Assembly (NCBI RefSeq): GCF_000300455.3
Contig: NZ_CP007215.2
Coordinates: forward strand, 4,340,001 to 4,404,000
Direction of reading: 5' to 3'
DNA: 64,000 bases
Source: Kosakonia sacchari SP1
GTDB lineage: Bacteria; Pseudomonadota; Gammaproteobacteria; Enterobacterales; Enterobacteriaceae
Both the position numbers and the translations under genes were made by a program. Below the pieces are notes generated by a model that saw only the letters and a list, made by a program, of their open reading frames with translations, ran no database searches and was not told the DNA's origin. Below are positions 9,326 through 17,852 of the stretch, piece by piece (positions within the stretch are counted from its first letter, which is position 1; each line of letters starts with the position of its first letter).

Positions 9326-9598
9326 ATGAAATACATCGCAATATTATTAACAACCTTGCTGCTTAGCGCAAATACCGCAGCGGCAATTAAACTCAACAAC
9401 CAGCAAGCCCACAACATGGACGATGTGCATAGCTTAGGCGTTATCTATATCAATCATAACTTCGCCACCGAGCATGACGCGGACGAGGCACTCAATGACG
9501 AGGCCGACGCGCACAGCGCCAAATATTACCGTGCAGAGCTCACTCATGAGCCGGGGAGCAACGGCAACCTGCACGCCAGCGCGTTTATCTACCGCTAA
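9326..9598 (+). CDS. yjfY: YjfY, small periplasmic YhcN/BhsA-family (DUF1471) protein
   Basis: A 90-residue secreted protein. Signal peptide about 1-20 (MKYIAILLTTLLLSANTAAA), then one DUF1471 domain with the family's LGVIYIN strand and a C-terminal HASAFIYR strand. Relatives such as BhsA and McbA respond to stress and affect biofilm. E. coli has yjfY in the same place, divergent from rpsF. GGAG lies 11 bases before the ATG. A GCGGCCCC/GGGGCCGC inverted repeat (about 9632-9652) follows the stop but lacks a T-run. Confidence 0.85.
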   Translation: MKYIAILLTTLLLSANTAAAIKLNNQQAHNMDDVHSLGVIYINHNFATEHDADEALNDEADAHSAKYYRAELTHEPGSNGNLHASAFIYR

Positions 9599-9754
9599 TC
9601 ACACGTTTTACAGGCCAGTCCCTCTTGCATTTGCGGCCCCGCATTGGGGCCGCACACCGACGTGAGACTTCTTTTTTTATTCCCCTTATCAAACTCCTTT
9701 CCGGCAGGTTTAATAGCGCTCTGGCTGCAGTGATGAAAAGTTGCGAGGAAAGCA

Positions 9755-10942
9755 ATGCTCAAGCGGTTTTCAACGTTAGGTCGCATACCTGCGGGCGTCT
9801 GGGTATTAGGCGGCGTCAGTATGTTGATGGATATTTCCTCGGAGATGATCCACAGCTTGTTGCCGTTGTTTATGGCCACGACGCTCGGCACAAGTGTCGT
9901 GATTATTGGCCTGATTGAAGGGCTGGCGGAAGCTACCGCGCTGATGGTGAAAGTCTTTTCCGGCATGCTCAGCGACTACATCGGCAAACGCAAAGGGCTG
10001 GCGCTGCTGGGTTATGGCATGGGCGCATTAAGCAAGCCGCTGTTTGCGCTGGCCTCGACATCCGGCCTGGTGTTTGGCGCACGCATGATGGACCGGCTTG
10101 GCAAAGGCATTCGCGGCGCACCACGCGATGCGCTGGTTGCCGATGTCACCCCGGCTGAAATCCGCGGCGCGGCATTTGGACTGCGCCAGTCGCTGGATAC
10201 CGTTGGCGCGTTCCTCGGGCCATTGCTGGCGGTCGCATTGATGCTGCTGTGGAATGACAACTTCCAGGCCGTGTTCTGGATCGCGGTGATCCCCGGTGTG
10301 CTGGCGGTCGCGCTGTTATTCTTTGGCCTGCACGAGCCGAAAACACCCATCACCCAAAAGCGCACCAATCCCATTCGCCGTGAAAATCTCAAACGGTTAA
10401 GCCGTGCTTACTGGTGGGTAGTGGCGCTTGGATTTGTTTTTACCCTCGCCCGCTTTAGCGAAGCATTTTTGGTGCTGCGCGCTCAACAGATGGAGATCCC
10501 GCTGGCGACTATCCCGCTGGTAATGGTCGCCATGAACCTGGTCTACTCGGTCACAGCCTATCCGTTTGGCAAACTGTCAGATAGCATCAGCCACAGCCGG
10601 TTACTACAGCTGGGTCTGGTGGTGCTGATCCTCGCGGATATGGCGCTGGCGCTCAGCCAGCACTGGAGCACGCTGCTGCTCGGTGTCGCACTGTGGGGCG
10701 TGCACATGGGCATGACGCAAGGCTTGCTCGCGACCATGGTTGCCGATACCGCGCCAGCGGAACTGCGCGGCACGGCATTTGGCATGTTCAATTTACTCAG
10801 CGGCGTTGCACTGCTGCTGGCAAGCCTCGGTGCCGGGCTTTTGTGGGAAACCCACGGCGCGGCGTCAACCTTCTGGGCGGGGGCCATCATCTGCGTTCTC
10901 GCGCTGGTGGTAATGCGCCTTCGCCGAACAGCTCAAAGATAA
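9755..10942 (+). CDS. MFS transporter, unknown substrate
   Basis: A 395-residue major facilitator protein with about 12 helices. The loop 2-3 motif is seen as GMLSDYIGKRKGLALLGY (about residue 70), and the segment RMMDRLGKGIRGAPRDALVADVTP (about 110) marks a widespread but poorly studied MFS subgroup. GAGGAAA precedes the ATG. E. coli carries the ula ascorbate genes between yjfP and yjfY; none is seen here, so this gene takes that place. Its 3' end overlaps that of convergent yjfP by 10 bp. Confidence 0.85.
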   Translation: MLKRFSTLGRIPAGVWVLGGVSMLMDISSEMIHSLLPLFMATTLGTSVVIIGLIEGLAEATALMVKVFSGMLSDYIGKRKGLALLGYGMGALSKPLFALASTSGLVFGARMMDRLGKGIRGAPRDALVADVTPAEIRGAAFGLRQSLDTVGAFLGPLLAVALMLLWNDNFQAVFWIAVIPGVLAVALLFFGLHEPKTPITQKRTNPIRRENLKRLSRAYWWVVALGFVFTLARFSEAFLVLRAQQMEIPLATIPLVMVAMNLVYSVTAYPFGKLSDSISHSRLLQLGLVVLILADMALALSQHWSTLLLGVALWGVHMGMTQGLLATMVADTAPAELRGTAFGMFNLLSGVALLLASLGAGLLWETHGAASTFWAGAIICVLALVVMRLRRTAQR

Positions 10943-11682
10943 CGGCTAAAAAAGTCCGTTGTCGCACTCAGCGCTTGCGGGGTAATGCGGTGCGTTACCC
11001 CGGCTTCCCACTGGTAAGTGAGATGGGTATCCAGCCCCTGTTCCTGCAACGCTTGTTGTAAACGGAAAGATTCCGCCGCTGGCACCACATCATCCTGCTC
11101 GCCGTGCCACAGCAGCAGCGGGCGATCGGCAATGTGCGCCAGTTGTGTACTGACATCCCACTGTGAGAGCGGAGCAATAATTGCGTCGAATTCATGCTGC
11201 TGTTCCGGCGTGGTTACAGCCAGAGGCGGGAAAAGCGTGCGGGCAAGCGAGGTGAAATAGCCGGAACCCATCAGGCTTGCGACGCAGCGCACTTCCGGGT
11301 GATGCGTCATGATGCCCAGCGCAGTCATCCCGCCCATCGACGCACCGCCGACCGCCAGCCGCTGGTTATCAATCAATTCAAGGCGCGCCAGCGTGTCACG
11401 CAGCGCGGTGAACTCTTCAATATTGCCCTGTAAGATTTGCCAGAACTGATGCAAGCGCCGCTCAACATCACCGCTAAAGCGCGCACCATGATCCGGAGCG
11501 TCTGGCATCACCACGCGAAAGCCGGCTTGCGCCAGCGCCACAGCGAAATAGCTGTAGACCAGCTTTGATGAGGTGAAGCCGTGATAAAACACAATACAAG
11601 GCAGCGGTTCGCCGCGTTTTCCCGCCGGGAAGGCATGCAGCGTTTCGGCACCCGCAAATTGTTCAACCTGAAGTTCAATCAT
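10933..11682 (-). CDS. yjfP: YjfP carboxylesterase, alpha/beta hydrolase
   Basis: A 249-residue cytoplasmic alpha/beta hydrolase, the same length as E. coli YjfP, which hydrolyses short-chain esters. The oxyanion strand ends in FYHGFTSSK, the nucleophile elbow is GASMGG (Ser near residue 115), the acid is likely the Asp in HGEQDDVVP and the His is in GVTHRIT. GGAGG precedes the ATG. The last 10 bp overlap the convergent MFS gene. Confidence 0.92.
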   Translation of the reverse strand: MIELQVEQFAGAETLHAFPAGKRGEPLPCIVFYHGFTSSKLVYSYFAVALAQAGFRVVMPDAPDHGARFSGDVERRLHQFWQILQGNIEEFTALRDTLARLELIDNQRLAVGGASMGGMTALGIMTHHPEVRCVASLMGSGYFTSLARTLFPPLAVTTPEQQHEFDAIIAPLSQWDVSTQLAHIADRPLLLWHGEQDDVVPAAESFRLQQALQEQGLDTHLTYQWEAGVTHRITPQALSATTDFFSRYL

Positions 11683-11869
11683 TACCCCCTCCTTGTTCTA
11701 TAGTGCTGGTATGCCACTGGCGACAGGGTGGCGCAAGTCAGATTTCGCATGAGCATCTGACGACGTTGAGAGATAGATTACGCTTTCAAAATACTTTCAT
11801 TCGAAATTAGTGCTCGGGATAACATTTCGGGAACATTCCCCCAAACGGAAATTCACCAGGAACTACACT

Positions 11870-12199
11870 ATGGCAATCAGGAGAGATGAGAAAACCATGC
11901 GTGCTTTACCGTGCTTACTGTTCGCCTTGTTATTAAGCGGCTGCGCAGTGCTGGAAGGTAAGCCGCAATCTGCACCGCCGGTTAGCGACCATCCGCAGGA
12001 AATCCGCCGTAATCAAACGCAGGATCTTCGCGAGATTGGCGCCGTTAGCGTAACGGTACTGGGTTCTCCCATGGACGTGGAAGACGCAATCAAAGCCAAA
12101 GCCGTGGCCGCCGGCGCCAATTATTACGTCATCATCATGATGGATGACACCATAATTCCCGGTCGTTGGTTCGGACGCGCCCTGCTGTACAGACAGTAG
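11870..12199 (+). CDS. bsmA: BsmA (YjfO) small lipoprotein, DUF1471 family
   Basis: A short lipoprotein (109 aa from this start) with lipobox LLSGC and a C-terminal DUF1471 domain (IGAVSVTVLGSPMDVEDAIKAKAV). E. coli BsmA affects biofilm and stress survival. Two starts are possible: ATG 11870 (AGGA seven bases upstream, longer N-region) and ATG 11897 (a more compact signal peptide MRALPCLLFALLLSGC). I chose 11870 on ribosome binding site spacing. Order yjfP-bsmA-yjfN matches E. coli. Confidence 0.85.
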   Translation: MAIRRDEKTMRALPCLLFALLLSGCAVLEGKPQSAPPVSDHPQEIRRNQTQDLREIGAVSVTVLGSPMDVEDAIKAKAVAAGANYYVIIMMDDTIIPGRWFGRALLYRQ

Positions 12200-12334
12200 C
12201 GAGGCGTTGATTTTCAGGACATTTACATTGCTTTGCGTCCATTGATGTTCTCCTGTGCACAATAGGATTTTTCGAATCCGTTGCGCGAAAGGAAGCCCTG
12301 CAAACAATCGGGGTAACGTAAAATGGAGCTGACT

Positions 12335-12610
12335 ATGAAACGATCTCTTGCCTTAAACTCACTGTTGCTTTCTACCGGTTTGCTAAATACAACAGCGCAG
12401 CCTGCAGAGTTCGCCAGCGCTGACTGCGTGACGGGATTAAACGAAATCGGTCTTATCTCCGTCAATAATGTCTCAGGGAGCCTACAGGATGTGGAGCGGG
12501 TTATCGCGTTAAAAGCAGATGAACAGGGAGCCTCCTGGTATCGCATTGTGCGAATGCAGGAAGATCAACACGTTGACAACTGGCGAGTGCAGGCCATTTT
12601 GTACGCCTGA
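12335..12610 (+). CDS. yjfN: YjfN, small periplasmic DUF1471 protein
   Basis: A 91-residue exported protein, near-identical in the core (FASADCVTGLNEIG) to E. coli YjfN, which acts as a periplasmic partner of the DegP protease. The signal peptide is about 22 residues and the DUF1471 strand pattern ends in WRVQAILYA. The ATG at 12335 has GGAG seven bases upstream; the frame also opens at 12323. It is followed by an intrinsic terminator. Confidence 0.9.
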   Translation: MKRSLALNSLLLSTGLLNTTAQPAEFASADCVTGLNEIGLISVNNVSGSLQDVERVIALKADEQGASWYRIVRMQEDQHVDNWRVQAILYA

Positions 12611-12618
12611 GCCGCTGG

Positions 12619-12647
12619 AAAAGCCACCTAAATCTGGTGGCTTTTTT
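12619..12647 (+). terminator. yjfN terminator
   Basis: GCCACC (12623-12628) and GGTGGC (12636-12641) extended by AAAA/TTTT pairs, with six T at 12642-12647. Confidence 0.88.
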
Positions 12648-12689
12648 ATGCCCCTACAATCATTAAGATTATGTTATTGTAAGGATACA

Positions 12690-12714
12690 TCAATGTAACA
12701 TTTTGTTACATTGA
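12690..12714. promoter_or_regulatory. 25 bp perfect palindrome upstream of the Cache chemoreceptor
   Basis: TCAATGTAACA and TGTTACATTGA are perfect 11 bp complements around a TTT centre. It ends 5 bp before the TAAA element of a sigma-28-like promoter. The spacing (TGTAA-N7-TTACA) does not fit CRP or TyrR exactly. The position suggests an operator, for a regulator I cannot name. Confidence 0.6.
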
Positions 12715-12719
12715 CAAAC

Positions 12720-12746
12720 TAAATGTTATCGCAATTGTGCCGTTGA
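12720..12746 (+). promoter_or_regulatory. Sigma-28-like promoter of the Cache chemoreceptor
   Basis: TAAA (12720-12723), exactly 15 bases, then GCCGTTGA (12739-12746), six of eight matches to GCCGATAA. The predicted start is about 25 nt before the ATG at 12779, which argues against a GTG start at 12737. Confidence 0.65.
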
Positions 12747-12778
12747 AGGAGCCTCATACACAGAACAACGGACAAATT

Positions 12779-14713
12779 ATGAGCGCCTTTTTTCGTCGCA
12801 CCGGCCTCGGTGCAAAATTGTCACTTCTGACTGGCGCAAGCGTTGCAACGCTTTTCCTCTTATTCACTTTTCTGATGAGCAATAAAGCCAGCCAACAGCT
12901 GGAAACGCTGGCCATGGAAGACCTGCACAGCCAATCCACCGGAGTAGTGGATATGGTGGAAATGTTCAACAGTAGTCTCAGTGATGAGGTGGAGAGCTAC
13001 ACACGCTTGTTCAGCAGTTTTCTGCCGCAGCCGCTCGCGGTTGATCCACAACAGCGCCGCGAGATTAACGGTATCGACGTGCCACTCTTCAAAGGTGGCG
13101 ATACTGAACTGCATAACAACAATGCTATCCCGGACGATTTCCTCAACCGAACCAGCGCTATCGCGACGCTATTCGTGCGCAGCGGTGACGACTTTGTGCG
13201 TGTCGCAACATCGCTACGCAAAGAGAATGGTGATCGCGCCATCGGCACTAAGCTGGATAAAGCCAGCCCGGCTTTTGCGCCGGTAATGAAAGGTGAAGTC
13301 TATCGCGGGTTGGCGCAGCTGTTTGGCAAACGCTATATAACCCAATACCAACCGGTGAAAGACGCCAGCGGTAACACCATTGCCATTCTGTTTGTTGGCG
13401 TCGATATCTCCCGTTCGTGGGAGGTGATGCGCAATAAGATCCTCGGTCGCAAGCTGGGTGAAAGCGGTCATTTCTTCGTGCTTGATCGCAACCAGGGCAA
13501 GAATTACGGCAACTATCTGTTCCACGATACCGACGAAGGCAAACGCCCGCAGTGGGATGAAAAAGATCTGCAAACCTTGCTGACAAACAGTAGCGGTACG
13601 CTGGCACGCCAGAGCACAGACGGCCGCACATTGTTGATGTCTTACACCGTGCTGCCCGGCTGGAACTGGACAGTCGTTGGCGAAGTCGACAAAGCCGTAC
13701 TGCTGCGCGATGTCACCACCATGCGCAACCAATTCCTGCTGGCGGGCGTAGTGGTTTCCCTGCTGTTCGCCGCGCTGTTTGTTGTCATCATTCGCCGCTG
13801 GCTCAGCCGTCCGCTGCGTAACGTTATCGAACTCGCCCAGCAGTACTCGGCAGGCGATCTGCGCGCCACTCTGGTGGTGGATCGTCATGATGAAGTCGGT
13901 CAGTTGATCGAAGCGATTAACGGTATTGGCGACGGGCTGCACAAGATTGTGTTGCAGGTGCGCGAATCCGCCGCCGAAATTAACCTCGGCACCAACGCGC
14001 TGGCCGCCGACAGCGGTGAGATCAGCGAGCAGATTAACAAGCAGGCCAGCAGCGTGGAGGAAACTTCCGCCAGCATGGAGCAGCTTGCCGCCACCGTGCA
14101 GCAAAACGCCGCCAACATGGAACAAACGCAAAGCCTGGTGAATGAAACCACCGACGCGGTGCAAAAAGGCGGGAAAACCGTCGATCACTCCGTGGCGACA
14201 ATGGAAGACATTCGCGCAGCATCGCAGCGCATTGCCGACATTACCCACGTGATTGAATCCATCGCTTTCCAGACCAATATCCTGGCGCTGAACGCCGCGG
14301 TAGAAGCCGCGCGCGCGGGCGAACACGGGAAAGGTTTTGCCGTGGTTGCCCAGGAAGTTCGTGCCCTGGCCGCGCGCAGTGCCAACGCGGTGAAAGAGAT
14401 TGAAGCGCTGATTGGCGACACGCTGAAGAAAGTGGGTGAAGGACATTCCCAGTCAGAGGCCACGCGCGTTGCCATGCAATCGATCATCAGCCACATGGAT
14501 CAGATCAACCAACTGGTGCATGAAATCAACCATGCCTCCCGCGAGCAATCAGCGGGCATCAACCAGGTTAACCTGGCGATGACGCACATTGGCGACGCCA
14601 CGCACGTCAACGCCGGGCGCGTTTCGCAAAGTGAGGAAACCGCCCGTACGCTGCGGGAAAAAGGGGCTCACCTGAGCGAGCTGGTAAGCCTGTTCCGCCT
14701 GAAGATGGATTAA
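12779..14713 (+). CDS. Methyl-accepting chemotaxis protein with Cache-type sensor (644 aa)
   Basis: Chemoreceptor with TM1 (about 14-34), a large periplasmic sensor of about 280 residues with the Cache_3-Cache_2 look ([20 protein letters not shown] and [16 protein letters not shown] are landmark segments), TM2 (about 316-338), HAMP, and a signalling domain with tip [20 protein letters not shown] near residue 493. It ends in LFRLKMD and has no NWETF-like tail, so adaptation enzymes would have to act on it with help from other receptors. GGA lies six bases before the ATG. It sits between yjfN and aidB, an insertion relative to E. coli. Its stop codon overlaps that of aidB. Confidence 0.92.
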   Translation: MSAFFRRTGLGAKLSLLTGASVATLFLLFTFLMSNKASQQLETLAMEDLHSQSTGVVDMVEMFNSSLSDEVESYTRLFSSFLPQPLAVDPQQRREINGIDVPLFKGGDTELHNNNAIPDDFLNRTSAIATLFVRSGDDFVRVATSLRKENGDRAIGTKLDKASPAFAPVMKGEVYRGLAQLFGKRYITQYQPVKDASGNTIAILFVGVDISRSWEVMRNKILGRKLGESGHFFVLDRNQGKNYGNYLFHDTDEGKRPQWDEKDLQTLLTNSSGTLARQSTDGRTLLMSYTVLPGWNWTVVGEVDKAVLLRDVTTMRNQFLLAGVVVSLLFAALFVVIIRRWLSRPLRNVIELAQQYSAGDLRATLVVDRHDEVGQLIEAINGIGDGLHKIVLQVRESAAEINLGTNALAADSGEISEQINKQASSVEETSASMEQLAATVQQNAANMEQTQSLVNETTDAVQKGGKTVDHSVATMEDIRAASQRIADITHVIESIAFQTNILALNAAVEAARAGEHGKGFAVVAQEVRALAARSANAVKEIEALIGDTLKKVGEGHSQSEATRVAMQSIISHMDQINQLVHEINHASREQSAGINQVNLAMTHIGDATHVNAGRVSQSEETARTLREKGAHLSELVSLFRLKMD

Positions 14714-16329
14714 TTTGCTGCCCCCGTGGCGCGTAGCAGCAGGTCATTTTGCACCTGCTCGTCAATTGGCGACGTGCCACGGGTATCCAGCATCATCTGG
14801 CACCACGCCTGCGCGATCGGCGGCGATGCGTGGCGCAGCATTTGCGCTCCAGTCCCCAGCCGCCAAAGCAGTTGCGTTATCTCCCTTCCCTGCGCTTCAT
14901 CCAGTCTGCGTAGCCGCTGTTGTAGCTGTCGCCATGCACGATCAAAATGGCGATCCTGCCCTTTCACCGCCGCAAAATCGTCACTGAGCAAATCCACTAT
15001 TCCCGGCTGCTTACCCAGCACGCGAAGCACGTCCAGGCACATGACGTTGCCGGAACCTTCCCAGATACTATTGACCGGCATTTCGCGGTACAAGCGCGGT
15101 AATTCACTCTCCTCGCAATAGCCGATACCGCCAAGCACTTCCATCGCTTCACCGACAAACGGGATCCCGCCCTTACAAACCGCAAATTTCGCCACCGGGG
15201 TAAACAGGCGTGCAAAAAGCGCCTCTTGTTCATTGCGGCGACTGTCCCACGCGCGAGCGAGGCGAAACAGCATGGCGGTTTGCCCCTCCAGTTCCAGCGC
15301 CATCCGGCTCAGTACGTGGCGCATCAGCGGCTGATCGACCAGGTTTTTACCAAACGCCTGGCGCCGGTGTGCGTGATAGAGCGCCACTGAAAAGGCGCGG
15401 CGCATCAACCCGTGACTTCCCAGCGCGCAATCAAAGCGCGTCAGCCCGCCCATTTTGAGGATCTGCCGCACGCCGTCGCCCTCTTCGCCAAGCAGCCAGC
15501 CGCTGGCATCGCAAAACTCCGCTTCGCTACTGGCATTAGAACGGTTGCCGAGTTTCTCTTTCAGACGCTCAAGCCGCACGCCGTTACGTTGGCCGTCAGG
15601 CAGAAAGCGCGGTACAAAAAAGCAGGAGAGCCCGCCTTTGGCCTGTGCCAGCACCAGATGCGCATCACTTTGCGGTACGGAAAAGAACCATTTATGTCCC
15701 ACCAGCCGGTATTCATCCCCGCTTTTTTCCGCTCGGGTGGTGTTGCTCAGTACATCCGTTCCGCCCTGTTTTTCGGTCATTCCCATCCCAATCAGCAGGC
15801 CGCGTTTCTGGTTGCCTGGCGCTAAATGGGGATCGTAGCGGTCGCTCAACAACGGTTTTAACCAGTCGTGAAAAGGCATCGGTAATGCCTGTCGCAGCAG
15901 CGGCGTTGCGGCGAAGGTCATGGTGATGGGGCACAACGTGCCGGATTCGACCTGGGCGTGAAGCACAAACCGCGCCGCCCGCGCGACAAAAGAACCGACG
16001 CGCACCTCCTCTTCCCAGGCCAGGTTATGCACCCGGTTGGCGCACAGCCCCTGCATCAACAGATGCCACGCTGGGTGAAAACGGACATCATCCAGCCGCT
16101 CGCCGGTAGTGTCATAACGCAGCAGCTCCGGGGGGTTGGCGTTGGCTAATCTTCCCAGCTCCAGCGATTCCGCCGCGCCCAATTGTTGGCCAATGCTGGC
16201 GAGCAGCTCGGCGTCCCACGCCGCGCCTTCGCGTATCACCGCCTCGCACAACGGGCGATCGGAAAGAAAAAGGTTGCTGTTTTTTAACGGAATGGGTTGG
16301 TTAAAAACGGTATGTGTCTGCCAGTGCAT
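14710..16329 (-). CDS. aidB: AidB, acyl-CoA dehydrogenase-like flavoprotein of the adaptive response
   Basis: A 539-residue FAD protein. Residues about 1-180 are the AidB-specific N-terminus, then [13 protein letters not shown] (flavin-binding dehydrogenase signature), [19 protein letters not shown], and the C-terminal helical domain with [21 protein letters not shown]. coli AidB binds DNA and is thought to protect it from alkylation. The start at 16329 is set by GGAGG and the homologous N-terminus [19 protein letters not shown]; the frame opens further upstream without support. I see no clear Ada box upstream. Confidence 0.95.
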   Translation of the reverse strand: MHWQTHTVFNQPIPLKNSNLFLSDRPLCEAVIREGAAWDAELLASIGQQLGAAESLELGRLANANPPELLRYDTTGERLDDVRFHPAWHLLMQGLCANRVHNLAWEEEVRVGSFVARAARFVLHAQVESGTLCPITMTFAATPLLRQALPMPFHDWLKPLLSDRYDPHLAPGNQKRGLLIGMGMTEKQGGTDVLSNTTRAEKSGDEYRLVGHKWFFSVPQSDAHLVLAQAKGGLSCFFVPRFLPDGQRNGVRLERLKEKLGNRSNASSEAEFCDASGWLLGEEGDGVRQILKMGGLTRFDCALGSHGLMRRAFSVALYHAHRRQAFGKNLVDQPLMRHVLSRMALELEGQTAMLFRLARAWDSRRNEQEALFARLFTPVAKFAVCKGGIPFVGEAMEVLGGIGYCEESELPRLYREMPVNSIWEGSGNVMCLDVLRVLGKQPGIVDLLSDDFAAVKGQDRHFDRAWRQLQQRLRRLDEAQGREITQLLWRLGTGAQMLRHASPPIAQAWCQMMLDTRGTSPIDEQVQNDLLLRATGAAN

Positions 16330-16430
16330 CGTGTCTCCCTCCTTCAATGGCAATGAAGATAAGTATGGACAGCCCGCGCTAACACTGCATGGGAGTAGGC
16401 TCACAAGGCCGCGATTTGGCGGTAATCATT

Positions 16431-16446
16431 CGTGAAACGGCTCACA
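16431..16446 (+). promoter_or_regulatory. CRP-like site upstream of the MHS transporter
   Basis: CGTGA-AACGGC-TCACA matches nine of ten conserved CRP half-site bases. It lies 77 bp before the transporter ATG, with AT-rich -10-like sequence (TATATT at 16461) suitably placed. It is also 102 bp upstream of the divergent aidB start. Confidence 0.55.
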
Positions 16447-16522
16447 CAATATAAGAATAATATATTTCATGAATGCGATTACTGATGAATAATTTATTCT
16501 CACCTTGCCAAAGAGAATCCTG

Positions 16523-17812
16523 ATGCCAGCTTCCCAACACGCTCCGAATGCGCACAAGCGCGCGTTAATTGCCGGCTCGATCGGTAACTTTATCGAGTGG
16601 TACGAATTCGCGGTCTACGGCTTTCTCGCCACCGTGATTGCGAAAAATTTCTTTCAGCTCGCGGGCGAAACCGGGCTCACCAGTCTGATCCTGACTTACG
16701 CCTCCTTTGCCGTCGCCTTTTTCTTTCGCCCCCTGGGCGCAATGGTATTCGGGCGTATCGGTGACCGGATTGGCCGCAAGCCGACGCTGATTATCGTGTT
16801 GGTGATGATGACGCTCGCCACCGCCGCGATTGGTCTGGTCCCGGTGTATGCCAGCATTGGCATCGCCGCGCCCCTCATCATTACCGGCTTGCGCATTTTG
16901 CAGGGGCTGTTTGCCGGGGGGGAATACGGTGGCGCGGTATCGCTAATGACGGAGTTCGCGCCGCGCGGCAAGCGCGGGCTGTATGGCGCATGGCAATCTT
17001 TTACCGTGGCGCTGGGGCTGCTGGCGGGAGCCGGTATTGTGGCGCTGCTTTCCGTGTTGCTGTCGCCAGAAGCATTGCATGACTGGGGCTGGCGCATCCC
17101 CTTCTTCCTTGCGCTGCCGATGGGCGTTGTCGCGCTGTGGTTGCGGGTGAGCATGGAGGAAACGCCAAGTTTTGTGCAACAGCAGGCGCACCCCGTTGCC
17201 GAACGCGCCCGGCTTAGCGACACATTCAAAGCCATCATCGTGGGGATTGGCCGGGTGATGGTGTGGTCCGCCGCGGGTTATACCTACCTTGTGATCATGC
17301 CCGCGTATTTACAGTCGGCGCTGCATACCGGTTTTAATCAGGCGCTACTGATTGCGGTGATATCCAATATTGGCTTTGCGTTGACGATCATTCCCTCCGG
17401 TATACTGAGCGATCGTATCGGGCGCCGCACAGTGATGGTAATGGCCACCGCGCTGTTATTGATCCTCGCGTTGCCACTGCTGAAAATCCTGCAGGCGGAA
17501 ACAAGCACGCTGGCGATAAAAGCCGTGGTGGTGCTGGTAGCGGGCGGTCTGGTCGGTATGCTGGCAGGACCTGGCCCGGCGATGCTGGCAGAGATGTTTC
17601 CAACCCGCGTGCGTTATACCGGGCTGGGTTTGGCGTATTCGCTGTCGAACGCGCTGTTCTCCGGCTGCGCGGGGTTAATCATCACCGGGCTTATCAAAGA
17701 GACGGGGAATGTCGACATCCCGGCCTATTACGTGATGGCAACGGCACTGGTCAGCATTGTGGCGCTAATGACGCTCAAAAAAGATGACCATTTGCGCTCG
17801 CTTGAGGAATAA
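16523..17812 (+). CDS. MHS-family (metabolite:H+ symporter) MFS transporter
   Basis: A 429-residue, 12-helix permease of the MHS group that includes KgtP, ProP and ShiA. Diagnostic parts are GSIGNFIEWYEFAVYGF near the N-terminus, FRPLGAMVFGRIGDRIGRK (loop 2-3), RILQGLFAGGEYGGA and GILSDRIGRRTVM in the second half. Members import organic acids or osmolytes with protons; the substrate is unknown. The ATG at 16523 follows AAGAGA; an upstream TTG at 16505 is less likely. It is inserted between aidB and yjfC relative to E. coli. A CRP-like site lies upstream. Confidence 0.88.
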   Translation: MPASQHAPNAHKRALIAGSIGNFIEWYEFAVYGFLATVIAKNFFQLAGETGLTSLILTYASFAVAFFFRPLGAMVFGRIGDRIGRKPTLIIVLVMMTLATAAIGLVPVYASIGIAAPLIITGLRILQGLFAGGEYGGAVSLMTEFAPRGKRGLYGAWQSFTVALGLLAGAGIVALLSVLLSPEALHDWGWRIPFFLALPMGVVALWLRVSMEETPSFVQQQAHPVAERARLSDTFKAIIVGIGRVMVWSAAGYTYLVIMPAYLQSALHTGFNQALLIAVISNIGFALTIIPSGILSDRIGRRTVMVMATALLLILALPLLKILQAETSTLAIKAVVVLVAGGLVGMLAGPGPAMLAEMFPTRVRYTGLGLAYSLSNALFSGCAGLIITGLIKETGNVDIPAYYVMATALVSIVALMTLKKDDHLRSLEE

Positions 17813-17820
17813 CGTTCTTT

Positions 17821-17846
17821 GCCCGGCGGCGTTGCGCTTGCCGGGC
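17821..17846. repeat. REP-like palindromic unit between convergent genes
   Basis: GCCCGGCGGCG and CGCTTGCCGGGC form the imperfect GC-rich hairpin typical of enterobacterial REP/BIME units. It fills the 40 bp gap between the MHS transporter and yjfC and may end both transcripts. Confidence 0.65.
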
Positions 17847-17852
17847 GGTGAA

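Noticed and set aside
9632-9652. GC-rich inverted repeat after yjfY as an intrinsic terminator
   Set aside because: The stem is perfect but no T-run follows on either strand; noted only in the yjfY entry.
12690-12714. Palindrome upstream of the Cache receptor as a CRP or TyrR site
   Set aside because: Half-sites are TGTAA with seven bases between them; CRP needs TGTGA-N6-TCACA and TyrR has a different spacing.
12737-12778. Upstream GTG start for the Cache chemoreceptor
   Set aside because: It overlaps the predicted promoter and lies before the predicted transcription start; the ATG at 12779 leads directly into the first membrane segment.
13214-14446. 410-codon open frame opposite the Cache chemoreceptor
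   Set aside because: No plausible start site or family motif; the receptor on the plus strand is unambiguous.
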